From Saccharothrix sp. ALI-22-I (GTDB lineage Bacteria; Actinomycetota; Actinomycetes; Mycobacteriales; Pseudonocardiaceae): a stretch of DNA of 64,000 bases. Location of the stretch: NCBI RefSeq assembly GCF_001984175.1, contig NZ_MTQP01000059.1, forward strand, positions 186,001-250,000, in the 5' to 3' direction. The notes beneath the pieces were generated by a model. It searched no databases, was not told the origin of the DNA, and saw only the letters and a list, made by a program, of their open reading frames with translations. Shown piece after piece: positions 28,315-38,093 of the stretch. The translations under genes were made by a program, and so were the position numbers. Position 1 is the stretch's first letter. Every line of letters begins with the position of its first letter.

Positions 28315-29331
28315 GTGACCGCAGCCCCTGAACAGCTCGATGTCCTCAGCGTCGCCCGCGCGCAGGTGCTGGAGCAGGGCGTCGGACTGTCCGAGGAGCA
28401 GGTGCTCGAAGTCCTCCAGCTGCCCGACGAGCGGATTCCGGACCTGCTGGAGCTGGCGCACGCGGTGCGCATGCGCTGGTGCGGCCCGGAGGTCGAGGTC
28501 GAGGGCATCGTGTCGCTGAAGACCGGCGGCTGCCCCGAGGACTGCCACTTCTGCTCCCAGTCCGGGCAGTTCCCCTCGCCGGTGCGCTCGGCGTGGCTGG
28601 ACATCCCCGGTCTGGTGAAGGCGGCCCGGCAGACCGCCGAGACCGGCGCCACCGAGTTCTGCATCGTCGCCGCCGTGCGCGGACCGGACAAGCGGCTGCT
28701 GTCGCAGGTGCGGGACGGCATCAAGGCCATCCGCGAGGACGGCAACGACATCCAGATCGCGTGCTCGCTCGGCATGCTCACCCAGGAGCAGGTGGACGAG
28801 CTGGTGGACATGGGCGTCCACCGCTACAACCACAACCTGGAGACGGCCCGCTCGCACTTCCCCAACGTGGTCACCACGCACTCGTGGGAGGAGCGGTGGG
28901 ACACGCTGAAGATGATCCGCGCCGCGGGCATGGAGGTCTGCTGCGGCGGCATCATCGGCATGGGGGAGACGCTGGCGCAGCGCGCCGAGTTCGCCGTGCA
29001 GCTGGCCGCGCTGGAGCCCGACGAGGTGCCGCTGAACTTCCTCATCCCCAACCCCGGCACCCCGTACGAGAACTACCCGGTCGTGGAGGGCCCCGACGCG
29101 CTGCGGGCCGTCGGCGCGTTCCGGCTCGCCCTGCCGCGCACGATCCTGCGCTTCGCCGGCGGCCGTGAGCTGACCTTCGGCGACCTCGGCGCCAAGCAGG
29201 GCATGCTCGGCGGCATCAACGCGATCATCGTCGGCAACTACCTGACCAACCTCGGCCGCCCGGCCCAGGACGACCTCGACATGCTGGACGAGCTGTCCAT
29301 GCCGATCAAGGAACTGAGCAAGACCCTGTGA
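28315..29331 (+). CDS. bioB: biotin synthase
   Basis: A 338-residue radical SAM enzyme that inserts sulfur into dethiobiotin. The [4Fe-4S] triad C-x3-C-x2-C is Cys73, Cys77 and Cys80 in [14 protein letters not shown]. Other family segments are [21 protein letters not shown] and [16 protein letters not shown]. The GTG at 28315 has GAGGAGA 4 nt upstream; ATG 28285 is in frame but lacks a site. It overlaps bsaP by 4 nt. Confidence 0.97.
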   Translation: MTAAPEQLDVLSVARAQVLEQGVGLSEEQVLEVLQLPDERIPDLLELAHAVRMRWCGPEVEVEGIVSLKTGGCPEDCHFCSQSGQFPSPVRSAWLDIPGLVKAARQTAETGATEFCIVAAVRGPDKRLLSQVRDGIKAIREDGNDIQIACSLGMLTQEQVDELVDMGVHRYNHNLETARSHFPNVVTTHSWEERWDTLKMIRAAGMEVCCGGIIGMGETLAQRAEFAVQLAALEPDEVPLNFLIPNPGTPYENYPVVEGPDALRAVGAFRLALPRTILRFAGGRELTFGDLGAKQGMLGGINAIIVGNYLTNLGRPAQDDLDMLDELSMPIKELSKTL

Positions 29332-29552
29332 CCACCGAGGTGGATTCTGTCGGGCTGGATGCTGTGGCGTATTGCGGATATTGCGGCAAGGCGCGCGCCG
29401 AGGGAGACCATTCGGCGTGCGCCTCGCGGCTCGGTGTGATCGACCCGCCGAGGTTCTGCGGGGAGTGCGCGCGCCGGATGGTGGTGCAGGTGACGCCCGC
29501 CGGCTGGACCGCTGCGTGCAGCCGTCACGGCGAGATCACCTCAGCGCGGTAA
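29328..29552 (+). CDS. bsaP: biotin synthase auxiliary protein BsaP
   Basis: A 74-residue Cys-rich protein with [26 protein letters not shown] and CSRHGEI. Small proteins of this kind encoded directly after actinobacterial bioB (BsaP) support biotin synthase activity, possibly by serving its iron-sulfur cluster. The four paired Cys sites suit metal or cluster binding. The GTG start overlaps the bioB stop (GTGA), indicating near-equimolar production. Confidence 0.85.
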   Translation: MTTEVDSVGLDAVAYCGYCGKARAEGDHSACASRLGVIDPPRFCGECARRMVVQVTPAGWTAACSRHGEITSAR

Positions 29553-29592
29553 CCTGCCCTGCATCTGGTCACGGGTGCAGGGAGGTCGTCGG

Positions 29593-30189
29593 GTGGCGGA
29601 GCAACCGGTGGACGAGCGGGCGATGCCCGTTCGGGTGCCACCCGCGCCGGACTTCGACTACTACTACGTGGTGCAACGGCCACGGGTAGTGGTGAAGCGC
29701 GACCTGCTGCCCGCGTTCTCCGTGCTGTCCGCGATCTCGCTGTTCGGGCTGCCCGCGGGGTGGTTGTGGGCGTGGCTCGCGCCGCCGCAGAACGTGGTGG
29801 TGCAGCAGGACGGGGCGATGATCCCGGTGACCGGTGAGAGCTACCACCGGCTCGACGGGCTGATGCTGTTCGTGCTGATGGGGCTGGCCGCCGGGGTGAT
29901 CACCGGTATCGCGGTGTGGATGCTGCGGGAACGGCGCGGGCCGGTGGTGATGCTGGCGGCCGCACTCGGTTCGGTGGTGGCGGCCTACCTGGCCCAGCTG
30001 ACCGGCACCGGGTCGGCCGCCGGCAGGTACGCCGTCGGCGCCGCGCCCGAGGTGGGTGACGTGCTCGCCTTGGCCCCGGTGCTGGAGACGTGGTGGGGCT
30101 TGCTGGCGTGGCCCTTGGGCACGGCGCTGGCGTACGGCTGCCTGGCCGCGTGGAACGGGTTGGACGACCTCGGCCGTCGGCTGGGTTAG
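29593..30189 (+). CDS. DUF2567 family membrane protein
   Basis: A 198-residue protein with four hydrophobic segments (about 42-62, 90-110, 120-140, 167-187). A similar membrane protein follows bioB and bsaP in mycobacteria, so the linkage is conserved though no biotin role is known. The GTG at 29593 has GGAGG 8 nt upstream. An in-frame GTG at 29575 precedes the ribosome site and is not used. Confidence 0.78.
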   Translation: MAEQPVDERAMPVRVPPAPDFDYYYVVQRPRVVVKRDLLPAFSVLSAISLFGLPAGWLWAWLAPPQNVVVQQDGAMIPVTGESYHRLDGLMLFVLMGLAAGVITGIAVWMLRERRGPVVMLAAALGSVVAAYLAQLTGTGSAAGRYAVGAAPEVGDVLALAPVLETWWGLLAWPLGTALAYGCLAAWNGLDDLGRRLG

Positions 30190-30199
30190 AGCCGGCCGG

Positions 30200-30952
30200 T
30201 CAGAGCTGGTACTGCGTGTCGGGCACGTCGGTGACGAACATGTGCCCCGGCGCGTGGGTGATCGCGAACGGCGGTTTCGACGCCATCACCGCGGCCTGCG
30301 GTGTCACGCCGCACGCCCAGTAGACCGGCACGTCGCCCTCGTGCGGCTCGGTGCGGTCGCCGAAGTCCGGCTGGTCCAGGTCCTCGATGCCCAGCGCCCG
30401 CGGATCGCCCACGTGCACCGGGGCGCCGTGGACGGCGGGCATGCGGGCGGTGACCCGGATCGCCGTGTCCACCAGGTCGGCGGGGATGTAGCGCATCGAC
30501 ACCACCATCGGGCCGTGCAGGCGGCCCGCCGGGCGGCACTCGCGATCGGTGACGTACATCGGGACGTTGCGCCCCTGCTCGACGTACCGGAGCGGGACGT
30601 CCGCCTGCTTCAGCGCGGACTCGAACGTGAAGCTGCACCCGATGAGGAACGCGACCAGGTCGTCCTGCCAGTACACGGACGCGTCGGGCGGCTCCTCCTT
30701 CAGCTCGCCGTGCTCCCAGATCCGGTAGCGGGGCAGGTCGCGCATGAGGTCGGCGTTGCCGGCCAGGACCGTGCTGGTGCTGCCCACGTCGGTGACGTCC
30801 AGGACCGGGCACGGTTTCGGGTTGCGCTGGGTGAACAGCAGGACGTCGTAGGCCCAGTCCTGCGGGACGGCGATCAGGTTGGCCTGGGCGTAGCCGGGCG
30901 CGAGCCCGGCCGTCGGGCCCCGGTGGTTCCGGCGCACCTGTTCCGGTGTCAT
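30200..30952 (-). CDS. DUF1445 putative hydro-lyase (YcsI/D-glutamate cyclase-like)
   Basis: A 250-residue cytoplasmic protein of the DUF1445 family with [22 protein letters not shown] (given as [15 protein letters not shown]), [30 protein letters not shown] and [20 protein letters not shown], all family landmarks. Homologues are annotated as hydro-lyases, and the mammalian relative hydrates or cyclises D-glutamate. It is 8 bp after the MFS gene, so both are one transcript; the transporter may bring in the substrate. Confidence 0.88.
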   Translation of the reverse strand: MTPEQVRRNHRGPTAGLAPGYAQANLIAVPQDWAYDVLLFTQRNPKPCPVLDVTDVGSTSTVLAGNADLMRDLPRYRIWEHGELKEEPPDASVYWQDDLVAFLIGCSFTFESALKQADVPLRYVEQGRNVPMYVTDRECRPAGRLHGPMVVSMRYIPADLVDTAIRVTARMPAVHGAPVHVGDPRALGIEDLDQPDFGDRTEPHEGDVPVYWACGVTPQAAVMASKPPFAITHAPGHMFVTDVPDTQYQL

Positions 30953-30960
30953 CGCTGCGG

Positions 30961-32226
30961 TCAATTCAGCTCCACACCCTTCGTCTCCGGGAGGCCGAGG
31001 AGGGCCACGACGGCGATGCCGTAGCCCGCCGCGCCGAAGATCATCGCGCCGCCGACGCCCATGCTCTCCGACAGGAATCCCACCAGGGTGGGGAACAGCG
31101 CGCCGACCGCGCGGCCGAAGTTGTAGGTGAAGCCCTGGCCGGTGCCGCGCAGCTCCGTCGGGTACAGCTCGGCCAGGAACGAGCCGAAGCCGCTGAAGAT
31201 CGCCGACGTGGTGAACCCGAGCGGGAACGTGACCAGCAGGATCAGCCCGTTGGCGCCCGCCGGTATCTGGGTGTACAGCACGATGAGGATGGCGCTGAGC
31301 ACCGCGAACAGGGTGAACGTGCGCTTGCGGCCGAGGCGGTCGGTCAGGAAGCCGCCGGTGATGTAGCCCGCGAACGCGCCGCTGATCAGCAGGGCCAGGT
31401 AGCCGCCGGTGCCGACGACGCTGAGGCCGCGTTCGGTCTTGAGGAACGTCGGCACCCAGCTGGCCAGCGTGTAGTAGCCGCCTTGGACACCGGTGGCCAG
31501 CAGCGCGGCGAACATCGTGGTGCGGCCCAGGTCCCCTCGGAAGATCTCCTTGAAACTGCCTTTGCGCGCGCTGGTCTTGAGCGCCCGCTCGGCCTTCGGG
31601 GCGTCCTTGACGTTGCGGCGGACGTAGAAGATGAGCAGCGCGGGGATCGCGCCGGTCCAGAACAGCACCCGCCAGGCCATGTCCTGGGGCACGAAGCTGA
31701 ACACCACGGTGTAGACGATGACGCTGAGGCCCCAGCCGACGGCCCAGGAGCTCTGGATGAACGCGACGGTCCGGCCGCGGTACTGGGGTTTGCAGTACTC
31801 GGCGACGAGGATCGCGCCGGCTGCCCACTCACCGCCGAAGCCCAGGCCCTGGAGGGCGCGGAAGACCATCAGCATCTCGTAGCTGGTGGCGAAGCCGCAC
31901 AGCACCGTGAAGACGGCGTAGGTGATGACGGTGAGCATGAGAGTGCGGACCCGGCCGATGCGGTCCGCGAGGATGCCCGCGATCGCGCCGCCGAGGGCGG
32001 AGACCACGAGGGTGACGGTGTTGAGCAGGCCCGCTTCGCCCTTGGTGATGCCGAAGTAGGCGGTGATGGCGAACAGGCTCAGGGGGAGGACCTGGAAGTC
32101 GTAGGAGTCCAGGCCGTAGCCGCCGAACGCGCCGACGAAGGCCCGCTTGCCGTTGCGGCCCAGCGTGTGGAACCACGCGAACGGGCCTGTCCTGGTGCTG
32201 TCCGTAGTGCTGTCCGTGGTGCTCAT
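30961..32226 (-). CDS. MFS metabolite:proton symporter
   Basis: A 421-residue, 12-helix transporter. [17 protein letters not shown] is the loop 2-3 signature. [22 protein letters not shown] (read as [13 protein letters not shown]) is typical of the sialic acid/organic-acid symporter branch. The ATG at 32226 has GAGGTGAT upstream. Co-transcription with the DUF1445 protein and the aroD gene upstream leaves an organic acid as the probable substrate; the specific one is unknown. A 17-bp palindrome sits upstream. Confidence 0.87.
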   Translation of the reverse strand: MSTTDSTTDSTRTGPFAWFHTLGRNGKRAFVGAFGGYGLDSYDFQVLPLSLFAITAYFGITKGEAGLLNTVTLVVSALGGAIAGILADRIGRVRTLMLTVITYAVFTVLCGFATSYEMLMVFRALQGLGFGGEWAAGAILVAEYCKPQYRGRTVAFIQSSWAVGWGLSVIVYTVVFSFVPQDMAWRVLFWTGAIPALLIFYVRRNVKDAPKAERALKTSARKGSFKEIFRGDLGRTTMFAALLATGVQGGYYTLASWVPTFLKTERGLSVVGTGGYLALLISGAFAGYITGGFLTDRLGRKRTFTLFAVLSAILIVLYTQIPAGANGLILLVTFPLGFTTSAIFSGFGSFLAELYPTELRGTGQGFTYNFGRAVGALFPTLVGFLSESMGVGGAMIFGAAGYGIAVVALLGLPETKGVELN

Positions 32227-32276
32227 GTCGGAGATCACCTCGCAGCCGTGAGGGGGTGCCGTCCGCACACCGTAGA

Positions 32277-32293
32277 GGATTGTTGAACAATCC
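32277..32293. promoter_or_regulatory. 17-bp palindrome, GntR-like operator of the MFS-DUF1445 operon
   Basis: GGATTGTTGAACAATCC has perfect 8-bp arms around one base. It is 51 bp upstream of the MFS start. The AT-rich TTGTT-AACAA form resembles GntR/FadR-family sites. No such regulator is encoded nearby. Confidence 0.75.
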
Positions 32294-32360
32294 CACTAGA
32301 GGGCAATGGGACGAATCAACAGGTGAACACCCCCGTCACCTCACCGTCATGAGAGCGCTC

Positions 32361-33083
32361 TCACCTCCTTCGCCGGTCGTAGTACGGGTAGAACTTGCGC
32401 AGCAGGTCGACGGTCTCGGCGAAGTCGAGTTGTCCCGACGTGGGCTGGTGACCGATGAACGTGTAAGTCAACCGCGAACCGAGAGCGGGAAAGAAGATCC
32501 GCGACGCCGTGCCGATCGCGCCCATTGCGATGACGATCATCTCCGTGTCGTCCGCGTCCAGCAACAGTGACGCCAGGACTTTCACATCGGCACCGGTCGT
32601 CGCCATGGTCGAGACTTTGACGATATCCGCTCCGGCCTCTTTGGCGTCACGCACGACCGCTTTGAGCTCGTCGAGCTCCGGCGTGTTGTCGAAATTGTGG
32701 TGGGAAACGATCGCCAACGCGCCGTGCTCGTGCGCGGAATCGATCACATCGGCGAGGATCCGGCGCGACGACAGTTCCACGTCCACCGCGTCGACCAGCG
32801 ACGCGACCGCCCTGAACAGCTCAAGCCGCTCCTCCTCGGCGCCGTTCCACCCGCCGCCCTCGTGGGCCGAACGCACGGTCGCCAGAATCGGCAGACCCCG
32901 GAAAGCGTGAACCTGTTCCAGGACGTGGCCCACATCGGTTCGGGAGAACCGGTCGATGCGCAATTCGGCGATATCGACCCCGAGAGACAGTGCTTCCTTG
33001 GCGGCCTGCTCGCTGTCGTCGTCACCGAAGCTGACCGCGACAAGAGGGGCGCCACTGTCCAGCAATGCGCGCATGGTATTCAT
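32361..33083 (-). CDS. aroD: type I 3-dehydroquinate dehydratase
   Basis: A 240-residue TIM-barrel enzyme that dehydrates 3-dehydroquinate through a Schiff base. The N-terminal substrate motif is AELRIDRFSR, the catalytic His is in AIVSHHNFDNTP, and the Schiff-base Lys is in ADIVKVSTMATTGADV. Actinobacteria normally use the unrelated type II enzyme (AroQ), so this could serve quinate/shikimate catabolism or a special pathway. Its codons use more A/T at third positions (AAA, GAT) than its neighbours, suggesting transfer. Confidence 0.88.
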   Translation of the reverse strand: MNTMRALLDSGAPLVAVSFGDDDSEQAAKEALSLGVDIAELRIDRFSRTDVGHVLEQVHAFRGLPILATVRSAHEGGGWNGAEEERLELFRAVASLVDAVDVELSSRRILADVIDSAHEHGALAIVSHHNFDNTPELDELKAVVRDAKEAGADIVKVSTMATTGADVKVLASLLLDADDTEMIVIAMGAIGTASRIFFPALGSRLTYTFIGHQPTSGQLDFAETVDLLRKFYPYYDRRRR

Positions 33084-33114
33084 GCGCGATATCCTACACC
33101 GCGATTAAAGCCGG

Positions 33115-33795
33115 TCAATTGCGATGCGGCAGGTGTCCCAATTCGGACAACGGCGCGGGCACGGCGCCCAGCGCGTCCAGAATGCCCGCCTCGCGGTGCA
33201 GCACTTTCCGCACCAGGCGCAGCCGACGGGCAGGCGAGGTCTCCTCCAGCAGTCGCTGCCGGTCCTCCAACGTCAGCAGGCAGTCGCCCGCCAACGCGTA
33301 CGCCAGGTCGGCCACCGCGGTGTCCACCGCCGGCGGCCGAGGCCCCTCGCTCTGGTGCGCCGCCTCCCGGTACCTGCCGTGCGCCGCCCGCGCGCTGTCC
33401 GCCAGCAACGGCAGCACCGCCTCGATCTCCGGCGGCGCGGGGGTGTCCGGCAGCCACTCCACCGACCCGACCAGGTAGGGCGCGCTGTCCTCGTCCACCG
33501 CCAGCAGCCGGAACCGCCGACCGCCCGTGGTGGTCAGGTCGAACCGCCCGTCCGGCAGCCGCCGCGCTTCCTGGAGCACCGCCGTGCACCCGATCTGGTG
33601 CAGCGCCTCGATGTTCTCCGCCCCGACCTCCCACCCCTGCTTGATCGACACCACGCCGAACGTCCGCTCGGGCACGGCCCCCGTCACCAGGTCGACGGTC
33701 AGCTGCCGGTACCTCGGCTCGAACACGTGCAACGGCAGGGACGCCCCGGGCAGCAGCACGGTGCTCAGCGGGAAAAGGGGGAGCGTCGCGGTCAC
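33115..33795 (-). CDS. Lon N-terminal (substrate-binding) domain protein
   Basis: A 226-residue stand-alone LonN/PUA-like domain with LPLFPLSTVLLPGASLPLHV (N-terminal landmark), FEPRYRQLTVDL and FGVVSIKQGWEVGAENIEALHQIG (read as FGVVSIKQGWEVG). It has no ATPase or protease domain. Such proteins are common, and their role, perhaps as adaptor or RNA binder, is unknown. It overlaps the nrtR stop by 4 nt. Confidence 0.88.
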   Translation of the reverse strand: MTATLPLFPLSTVLLPGASLPLHVFEPRYRQLTVDLVTGAVPERTFGVVSIKQGWEVGAENIEALHQIGCTAVLQEARRLPDGRFDLTTTGGRRFRLLAVDEDSAPYLVGSVEWLPDTPAPPEIEAVLPLLADSARAAHGRYREAAHQSEGPRPPAVDTAVADLAYALAGDCLLTLEDRQRLLEETSPARRLRLVRKVLHREAGILDALGAVPAPLSELGHLPHRN

Positions 33796-34481
33796 GAACT
33801 CAAACTACGGGTGGACGGTGGCCGCAGCACGGCGAAGGGATCGGTCACCCGCATCTCGCCCGACACGAACCGGAACAGCGCCGCCGGCCGGCCACCGGAC
33901 GGTCCGGGCTGCACGGTCCCGCCCGTCGGCTCCAGCAGTCCCCGCCGCGACAGCACCCGTTGCAGGTTCGTCGCGGACACCTTGTACCCCAAGGCCGCCG
34001 AGTACAGCGAACGCAACGCGGAGATGGTGAACTCCGGTGGCGCCAACGCGAACCCCAGGTTCGTGTACGACAGTTTCGACGCCAACCGGTGCCGCGCACG
34101 GCGGCAGATCGCCTCGTGGTCGAACGCCGTCGCGGGCAGCGCGTCGACCGGGTGCCACGCCGTGTCCGACGGCACCACCGGGTCGATGTGCGACGGCACC
34201 AGACCGAGGAACGCGGTCGCCACGACCCGCGGTCCGGGGACCCGCTTCGGGTTGCTGAACACGGCCAGCTGCTCGACGTGTGACAACTGTCGCACGTCGA
34301 CTTTTTCCGCCAGCTGACGGCGGATCGAGGCCTCGACGTCCTCCAGGTCGCCCAGCCCGCCACCGGGCAGTGACCAGCGGTGAGCGTGTGGTTCCCGGGC
34401 GCGCTCCCACAGCATGACCTGGAGTGATCCGGCTCTCACCTGGAGCACCGCGGCCAAAACCTCATGTCCCGCCAGTCCCAC
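33792..34481 (-). CDS. nrtR: Nudix-related transcriptional regulator NrtR of NAD synthesis
   Basis: A 229-residue protein with an N-terminal Nudix-like domain (about 1-135; [21 protein letters not shown] keeps the fold but has a degenerate Nudix box, as in ADP-ribose sensors) and a C-terminal winged helix (about 150-220; [20 protein letters not shown]). NrtR represses NAD genes and is released by ADP-ribose. The GTG at 34481 lies 7 nt after a -10 TAGTAT (34494-34489), so it is likely leaderless. It is divergent from nadABC with a palindrome between. Confidence 0.88.
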   Translation of the reverse strand: MGLAGHEVLAAVLQVRAGSLQVMLWERAREPHAHRWSLPGGGLGDLEDVEASIRRQLAEKVDVRQLSHVEQLAVFSNPKRVPGPRVVATAFLGLVPSHIDPVVPSDTAWHPVDALPATAFDHEAICRRARHRLASKLSYTNLGFALAPPEFTISALRSLYSAALGYKVSATNLQRVLSRRGLLEPTGGTVQPGPSGGRPAALFRFVSGEMRVTDPFAVLRPPSTRSLSS

Positions 34482-34502
34482 TCGGCTGATACTATCGGCC
34501 GT

Positions 34503-34525
34503 GTTTTCGCCCGGTAGGCGAAAAC
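34503..34525. promoter_or_regulatory. NrtR operator candidate in front of nadA
   Basis: Arms GTTTTCGCC (34503-34511) and GGCGAAAAC (34517-34525) are exact complements around CGGTA. It lies 20 bp before the nadA ATG and 8 bp from the nrtR -10 element, so one dimer could repress both directions. Confidence 0.8.
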
Positions 34526-34545
34526 CTGGCTCAAGGGAGGAACCC

Positions 34546-35565
34546 ATGGTCGCGACCGCCTACGTGGAGCGAACCTCGGACGGTGCCTACGACGGGATCG
34601 CGCCGGATGCCGCCTGGCGGGACGAGGTGTTGGAGCTGGCGCGCAAGCGGGACGCGGTCATCCTCGCGCACAACTACCAGCTGCCCGAGATCCAGGACAT
34701 CGCCCACCACACCGGTGACTCGCTGGCGCTCAGCCGCATCGCGGCCGCGAGTGACGCCTCCACCATCGTGTTCTGCGGCGTGCACTTCATGGCCGAGACC
34801 GCCAAGATCCTCGCGCCGCACAAGACCGTGCTCATCCCGGACGAGCGGGCCGGCTGCTCGCTGGCCGACTCGATCACCGGTGACCAGCTGCGCGCGTGGA
34901 AGGCCGAGCACCCCGGCGCGGTCGTCGTCTCCTACGTCAACACCACGGCCGAGGTGAAGGCGGAGACCGACATCTGCTGCACCTCGTCCAACGCGGTGGA
35001 CGTGGTGCGGTCCATCCCGGCCGACCGCGAGGTGCTGTTCCTGCCCGACCAGTTCCTCGGCGCGCACGTCAAGCGCGAGACCGGCAGGGAGAACCTGCAC
35101 ATCTGGGCCGGCGAGTGCCACGTCCACGCGGGCATCAACGGCCCGGAGCTGGCCGAGCGCGCGGCGGCGAACCCGGACGCCGACCTGTTCATCCACCCCG
35201 AGTGCGGCTGCGCCACGTCGGCGCTCTACCTCGCGGGCGAGGGCATCGTGCCCAGCGAGCAGGTGAAGATCCTCTCGACCGGCGACATGATCACCGCCGC
35301 GCGGCGGACCAGCGCGAAGTCGGTGCTGGTGGCCACCGAGATCGGCATGCTGCACCAGCTGCGCCGGGCCGCGCCGGAGATCGACTTCCGGGCGGTGAAC
35401 GACCGGGCGTCGTGCCGGTACATGAAGATGATCACGCCGACCGCCCTGCTGCGCGGGCTGCGCGAGGGCAAGGACGAAGTGCACGTGGACCTGGAGACCG
35501 CCAAGCGGGCCCGGGGCGCGGTGCAGCGCATGATCGAGATCGGCCAGCCCGGCGGCGGCGAGTGA
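34546..35565 (+). CDS. nadA: quinolinate synthase A
   Basis: A 339-residue [4Fe-4S] enzyme that condenses iminoaspartate with dihydroxyacetone phosphate. Landmarks are [19 protein letters not shown] and Cys-bearing segments [23 protein letters not shown] and [14 protein letters not shown], with [11 protein letters not shown] near the end. GGGAGG precedes the ATG at 34546. It overlaps nadB by 4 nt (GTGA), starting the de novo NAD operon. Confidence 0.97.
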   Translation: MVATAYVERTSDGAYDGIAPDAAWRDEVLELARKRDAVILAHNYQLPEIQDIAHHTGDSLALSRIAAASDASTIVFCGVHFMAETAKILAPHKTVLIPDERAGCSLADSITGDQLRAWKAEHPGAVVVSYVNTTAEVKAETDICCTSSNAVDVVRSIPADREVLFLPDQFLGAHVKRETGRENLHIWAGECHVHAGINGPELAERAAANPDADLFIHPECGCATSALYLAGEGIVPSEQVKILSTGDMITAARRTSAKSVLVATEIGMLHQLRRAAPEIDFRAVNDRASCRYMKMITPTALLRGLREGKDEVHVDLETAKRARGAVQRMIEIGQPGGGE

Positions 35566-37190
35566 ATACACCCCTGTGGGAGGCCCGCGCCGACCTTGTC
35601 GTGGTCGGCACGGGTGTGGCTGGTCTGACGGCGGCGCTGCGCGCGCGTGAGCTGGGACTGCGGGTCCTGGTCGTGACGAAGGCCTTCGGCGAGGACGGCA
35701 ACACCCGCTGGGCGCAGGGCGGCGTGGCCGTCGTGCTGCCCGGTGAGCACGACGAAGGCGACACGGTCGACGCGCACGTGCGCGACACGTTGGTCGCGGG
35801 CGCCGGGCTGTGCGACGAGGCCGCGGTGGAGGCGATCATCGCGGGTGGTCCGGCGGCGGTGGCCAGGTTGCGTGAGCGCGGCGCGGTGTTCGACGCCGCG
35901 CCGACCGGTGGGCTGGCCCGTACGCGGGAGGGCGGGCACAGCGCGTTCCGGGTGGTGCACGCGGGCGGTGACGCGACCGGCGCGGAGGTGGAGCGCGCGT
36001 TGTTGGCGGCGGCGTCCGACGGCCGGGTGCCGGTGCTGGAGCAGCACGTCGCCGTGGACGCGGCGCGCACACCGCTCGGTCAGGTCTGCGGGCTGCTCGT
36101 GCTGGACGGCAACGGTGTGCCGGGCGTGCTCAGCGCGCCGGCCGTGCTGCTGGCCAGCGGTGGTCTCGGGCAGCTCTACCAGGCCACGTCCAACCCGGAG
36201 GTGGCCACCGGCGACGGCCTGGCGCTGGCGTTGCGCGCGGGCGCGGTGGCGGCGGACGTCGAGTTCGTCCAGTTCCACCCGACCGTGCTCTACACCGGGC
36301 GCGGCGCGCGTGGCCGGTGCCCGTTGGTCACCGAGGCGGTGCGCGGCGAGGGCGCGGTGCTGGTCGACGCGACCGGCGCGCGGGTCATGCGCGGCGTGCA
36401 CCCGTTGGAGGACCTGGCTCCTCGGGACGTGGTGGCCGCGGCCATCACCCGGCACATGTCGGCCGCACCCGGAGGTGTGGACGACCACGTGTTCCTGGAC
36501 GCGACCGGCATCTCCGACTTCGCGCGCAGGTTCCCGACCGTGCACGCGGCCTGCCTGGCGGCGGGCGTGGACCCGGCCGGCCAACCGATCCCGGTGGCGC
36601 CTGCGGCGCACTTCGCCTGCGGCGGTGTGGTGTCCGATGTGGACGGACGAACGGGCGTGACCGGCCTGTACGCGGCGGGCGAGGTGGCCCGGACCGGGCT
36701 GCACGGCGCGAACCGGTTGGCGTCCAACAGCCTGCTCGAAGGCCTGGTCGTCGGCACCCGGGCGGCCGAGGCGGTGGTGGCGGACCTCGCGCTGGGCGTG
36801 CTGGCCCGCTGCTCGGCCTCGGGCGTGGGGTCGGTGGAGCTGCCGACGGCGCCGGTCGCGGCCCGGGACTCGTTGCAGCGCGTCATGTCCCGGTACGCGG
36901 CGATCGGCCGTGACGCCGAGGGCCTGGCCGTGGTCGGCTCGGTGCTCGACTTGTCCACAGTGGACCGCAAGTTGGACACCCGGGAACTGGTGGAGGACGC
37001 GGCGCTCACCGTGGCCGCGCGGGCGTTGATCGCGGCGGCGGCGGAACGCGAGGAGTCGCGCGGCTGCCACGTCCGCACCGATTTCACCGAGCGGGACGAC
37101 GTGTGGTGGCCGCGCAGCCAGGTGGTCCGGCTCAATCCGTCCGGCCAGCCGGTGCTGGCCGACCCCGTGGTGGCGAGGGGAGTGGCATGA
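35562..37190 (+). CDS. nadB: L-aspartate oxidase
   Basis: A 542-residue FAD enzyme giving iminoaspartate to NadA. The dinucleotide fold is [20 protein letters not shown] (about 12-31). Family segments are [42 protein letters not shown] and [17 protein letters not shown]. The GTG start overlaps the nadA stop, and its own stop overlaps the nadC start (ATGA). It contains one of the TCCACAGTGGA words noted in the findings. Confidence 0.97.
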   Translation: MNTPLWEARADLVVVGTGVAGLTAALRARELGLRVLVVTKAFGEDGNTRWAQGGVAVVLPGEHDEGDTVDAHVRDTLVAGAGLCDEAAVEAIIAGGPAAVARLRERGAVFDAAPTGGLARTREGGHSAFRVVHAGGDATGAEVERALLAAASDGRVPVLEQHVAVDAARTPLGQVCGLLVLDGNGVPGVLSAPAVLLASGGLGQLYQATSNPEVATGDGLALALRAGAVAADVEFVQFHPTVLYTGRGARGRCPLVTEAVRGEGAVLVDATGARVMRGVHPLEDLAPRDVVAAAITRHMSAAPGGVDDHVFLDATGISDFARRFPTVHAACLAAGVDPAGQPIPVAPAAHFACGGVVSDVDGRTGVTGLYAAGEVARTGLHGANRLASNSLLEGLVVGTRAAEAVVADLALGVLARCSASGVGSVELPTAPVAARDSLQRVMSRYAAIGRDAEGLAVVGSVLDLSTVDRKLDTRELVEDAALTVAARALIAAAAEREESRGCHVRTDFTERDDVWWPRSQVVRLNPSGQPVLADPVVARGVA

Positions 37191-38035
37191 CCGAGCTCGA
37201 CATGGACGACGTGCGCCGCGTGATCGCGACCGCGTTGGAGGAAGACCTGCGGTACGGCGCGGACGCGACGACCGAGGCCACCGTGCCCGCCGACGCGGTG
37301 GCGGTGGCCGAGTTGACGCCGCGCGCGGCCGGTGTGCTCGCGGGCATCCCGGTGGCGCTGGAGGTGTTCCGCCAGGTCACCGACGTGGAGGTGCTGGAAC
37401 GGCGGGAGGACGGCGACAAGGCCGTGCCCGGCGAGCCCGCCCTGGTCCTGCGCGGACCGGTGCGCGGCCTGCTCACCGCCGAGCGCACCGCGTTGAACCT
37501 GCTGTGCCACCTGTCCGGCGTGGCCACGCTCACCGCGGCCTGGGTGGACGAGATCGCCGGCACCCGGGCGCGGGTGCGGGATTCCCGCAAGACCCTGCCG
37601 GGCCTGCGGCTGCTGGAGAAGTACGCGGTGCGCCGCGGCGGTGGCGTCAACCACCGGCTCGGCCTCGGCGATGCCGTGCTGATCAAGGACAACCACGTGC
37701 GGGCCGCGGGTTCGGTGCGGGCGGCGTTGGCCGCCGTGCGCGCCCACGCGCCGCACCTGGCGTGCGAGGTCGAGGTCGACTCGCTGGACCAGCTCGACGA
37801 AGCCGTGGTCGAGGGCGCGGAACTGGTGCTGCTGGACAACTTCACCGTCGCCGACTGCGCGGAGGCGGTGCGGCGGGCCGGGGGTGCCCGGGAGGGTGGG
37901 GTCCGACTGGAGGCGTCCGGCGGGCTGACGCTGGACGTGGCCCGGGCCTACGCCGAGACCGGCGTGGACTACCTGGCCGTCGGCGGCCTCACGCACTCCG
38001 CCCCGGCGCTCGACCTGGGGCTTGACCTGCGCTGA
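37187..38035 (+). CDS. nadC: nicotinate-nucleotide pyrophosphorylase (quinolinate phosphoribosyltransferase)
   Basis: A 282-residue enzyme turning quinolinate and PRPP into nicotinate mononucleotide, the last step of the operon. Landmarks are LTAERTALNLLCHLSGVATLT, RDSRKTLPGLRLLEKYAV, GGGVNHRLGLGDAVLIKDNH and the phosphate loop LEASGGLTLDVARAYAETGV. It starts in the nadB stop and ends just before a bidirectional hairpin. Confidence 0.97.
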   Translation: MTELDMDDVRRVIATALEEDLRYGADATTEATVPADAVAVAELTPRAAGVLAGIPVALEVFRQVTDVEVLERREDGDKAVPGEPALVLRGPVRGLLTAERTALNLLCHLSGVATLTAAWVDEIAGTRARVRDSRKTLPGLRLLEKYAVRRGGGVNHRLGLGDAVLIKDNHVRAAGSVRAALAAVRAHAPHLACEVEVDSLDQLDEAVVEGAELVLLDNFTVADCAEAVRRAGGAREGGVRLEASGGLTLDVARAYAETGVDYLAVGGLTHSAPALDLGLDLR

Positions 38036-38050
38036 CCTGTCGAGGACAGG

Positions 38051-38090
38051 GGACGTACCCGCGCCTGGGGCATGAGGCGCGGGCACGTCC
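38051..38090. terminator. stem-loop between nadC and the PRC-barrel gene
   Basis: 15-nt arms 38051-38065 and 38076-38090 pair at 14 of 15 positions around a 10-nt loop, in both directions, with no T-run. It sits between two convergent genes and can serve both. Confidence 0.75.
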
Positions 38091-38093
38091 TGT

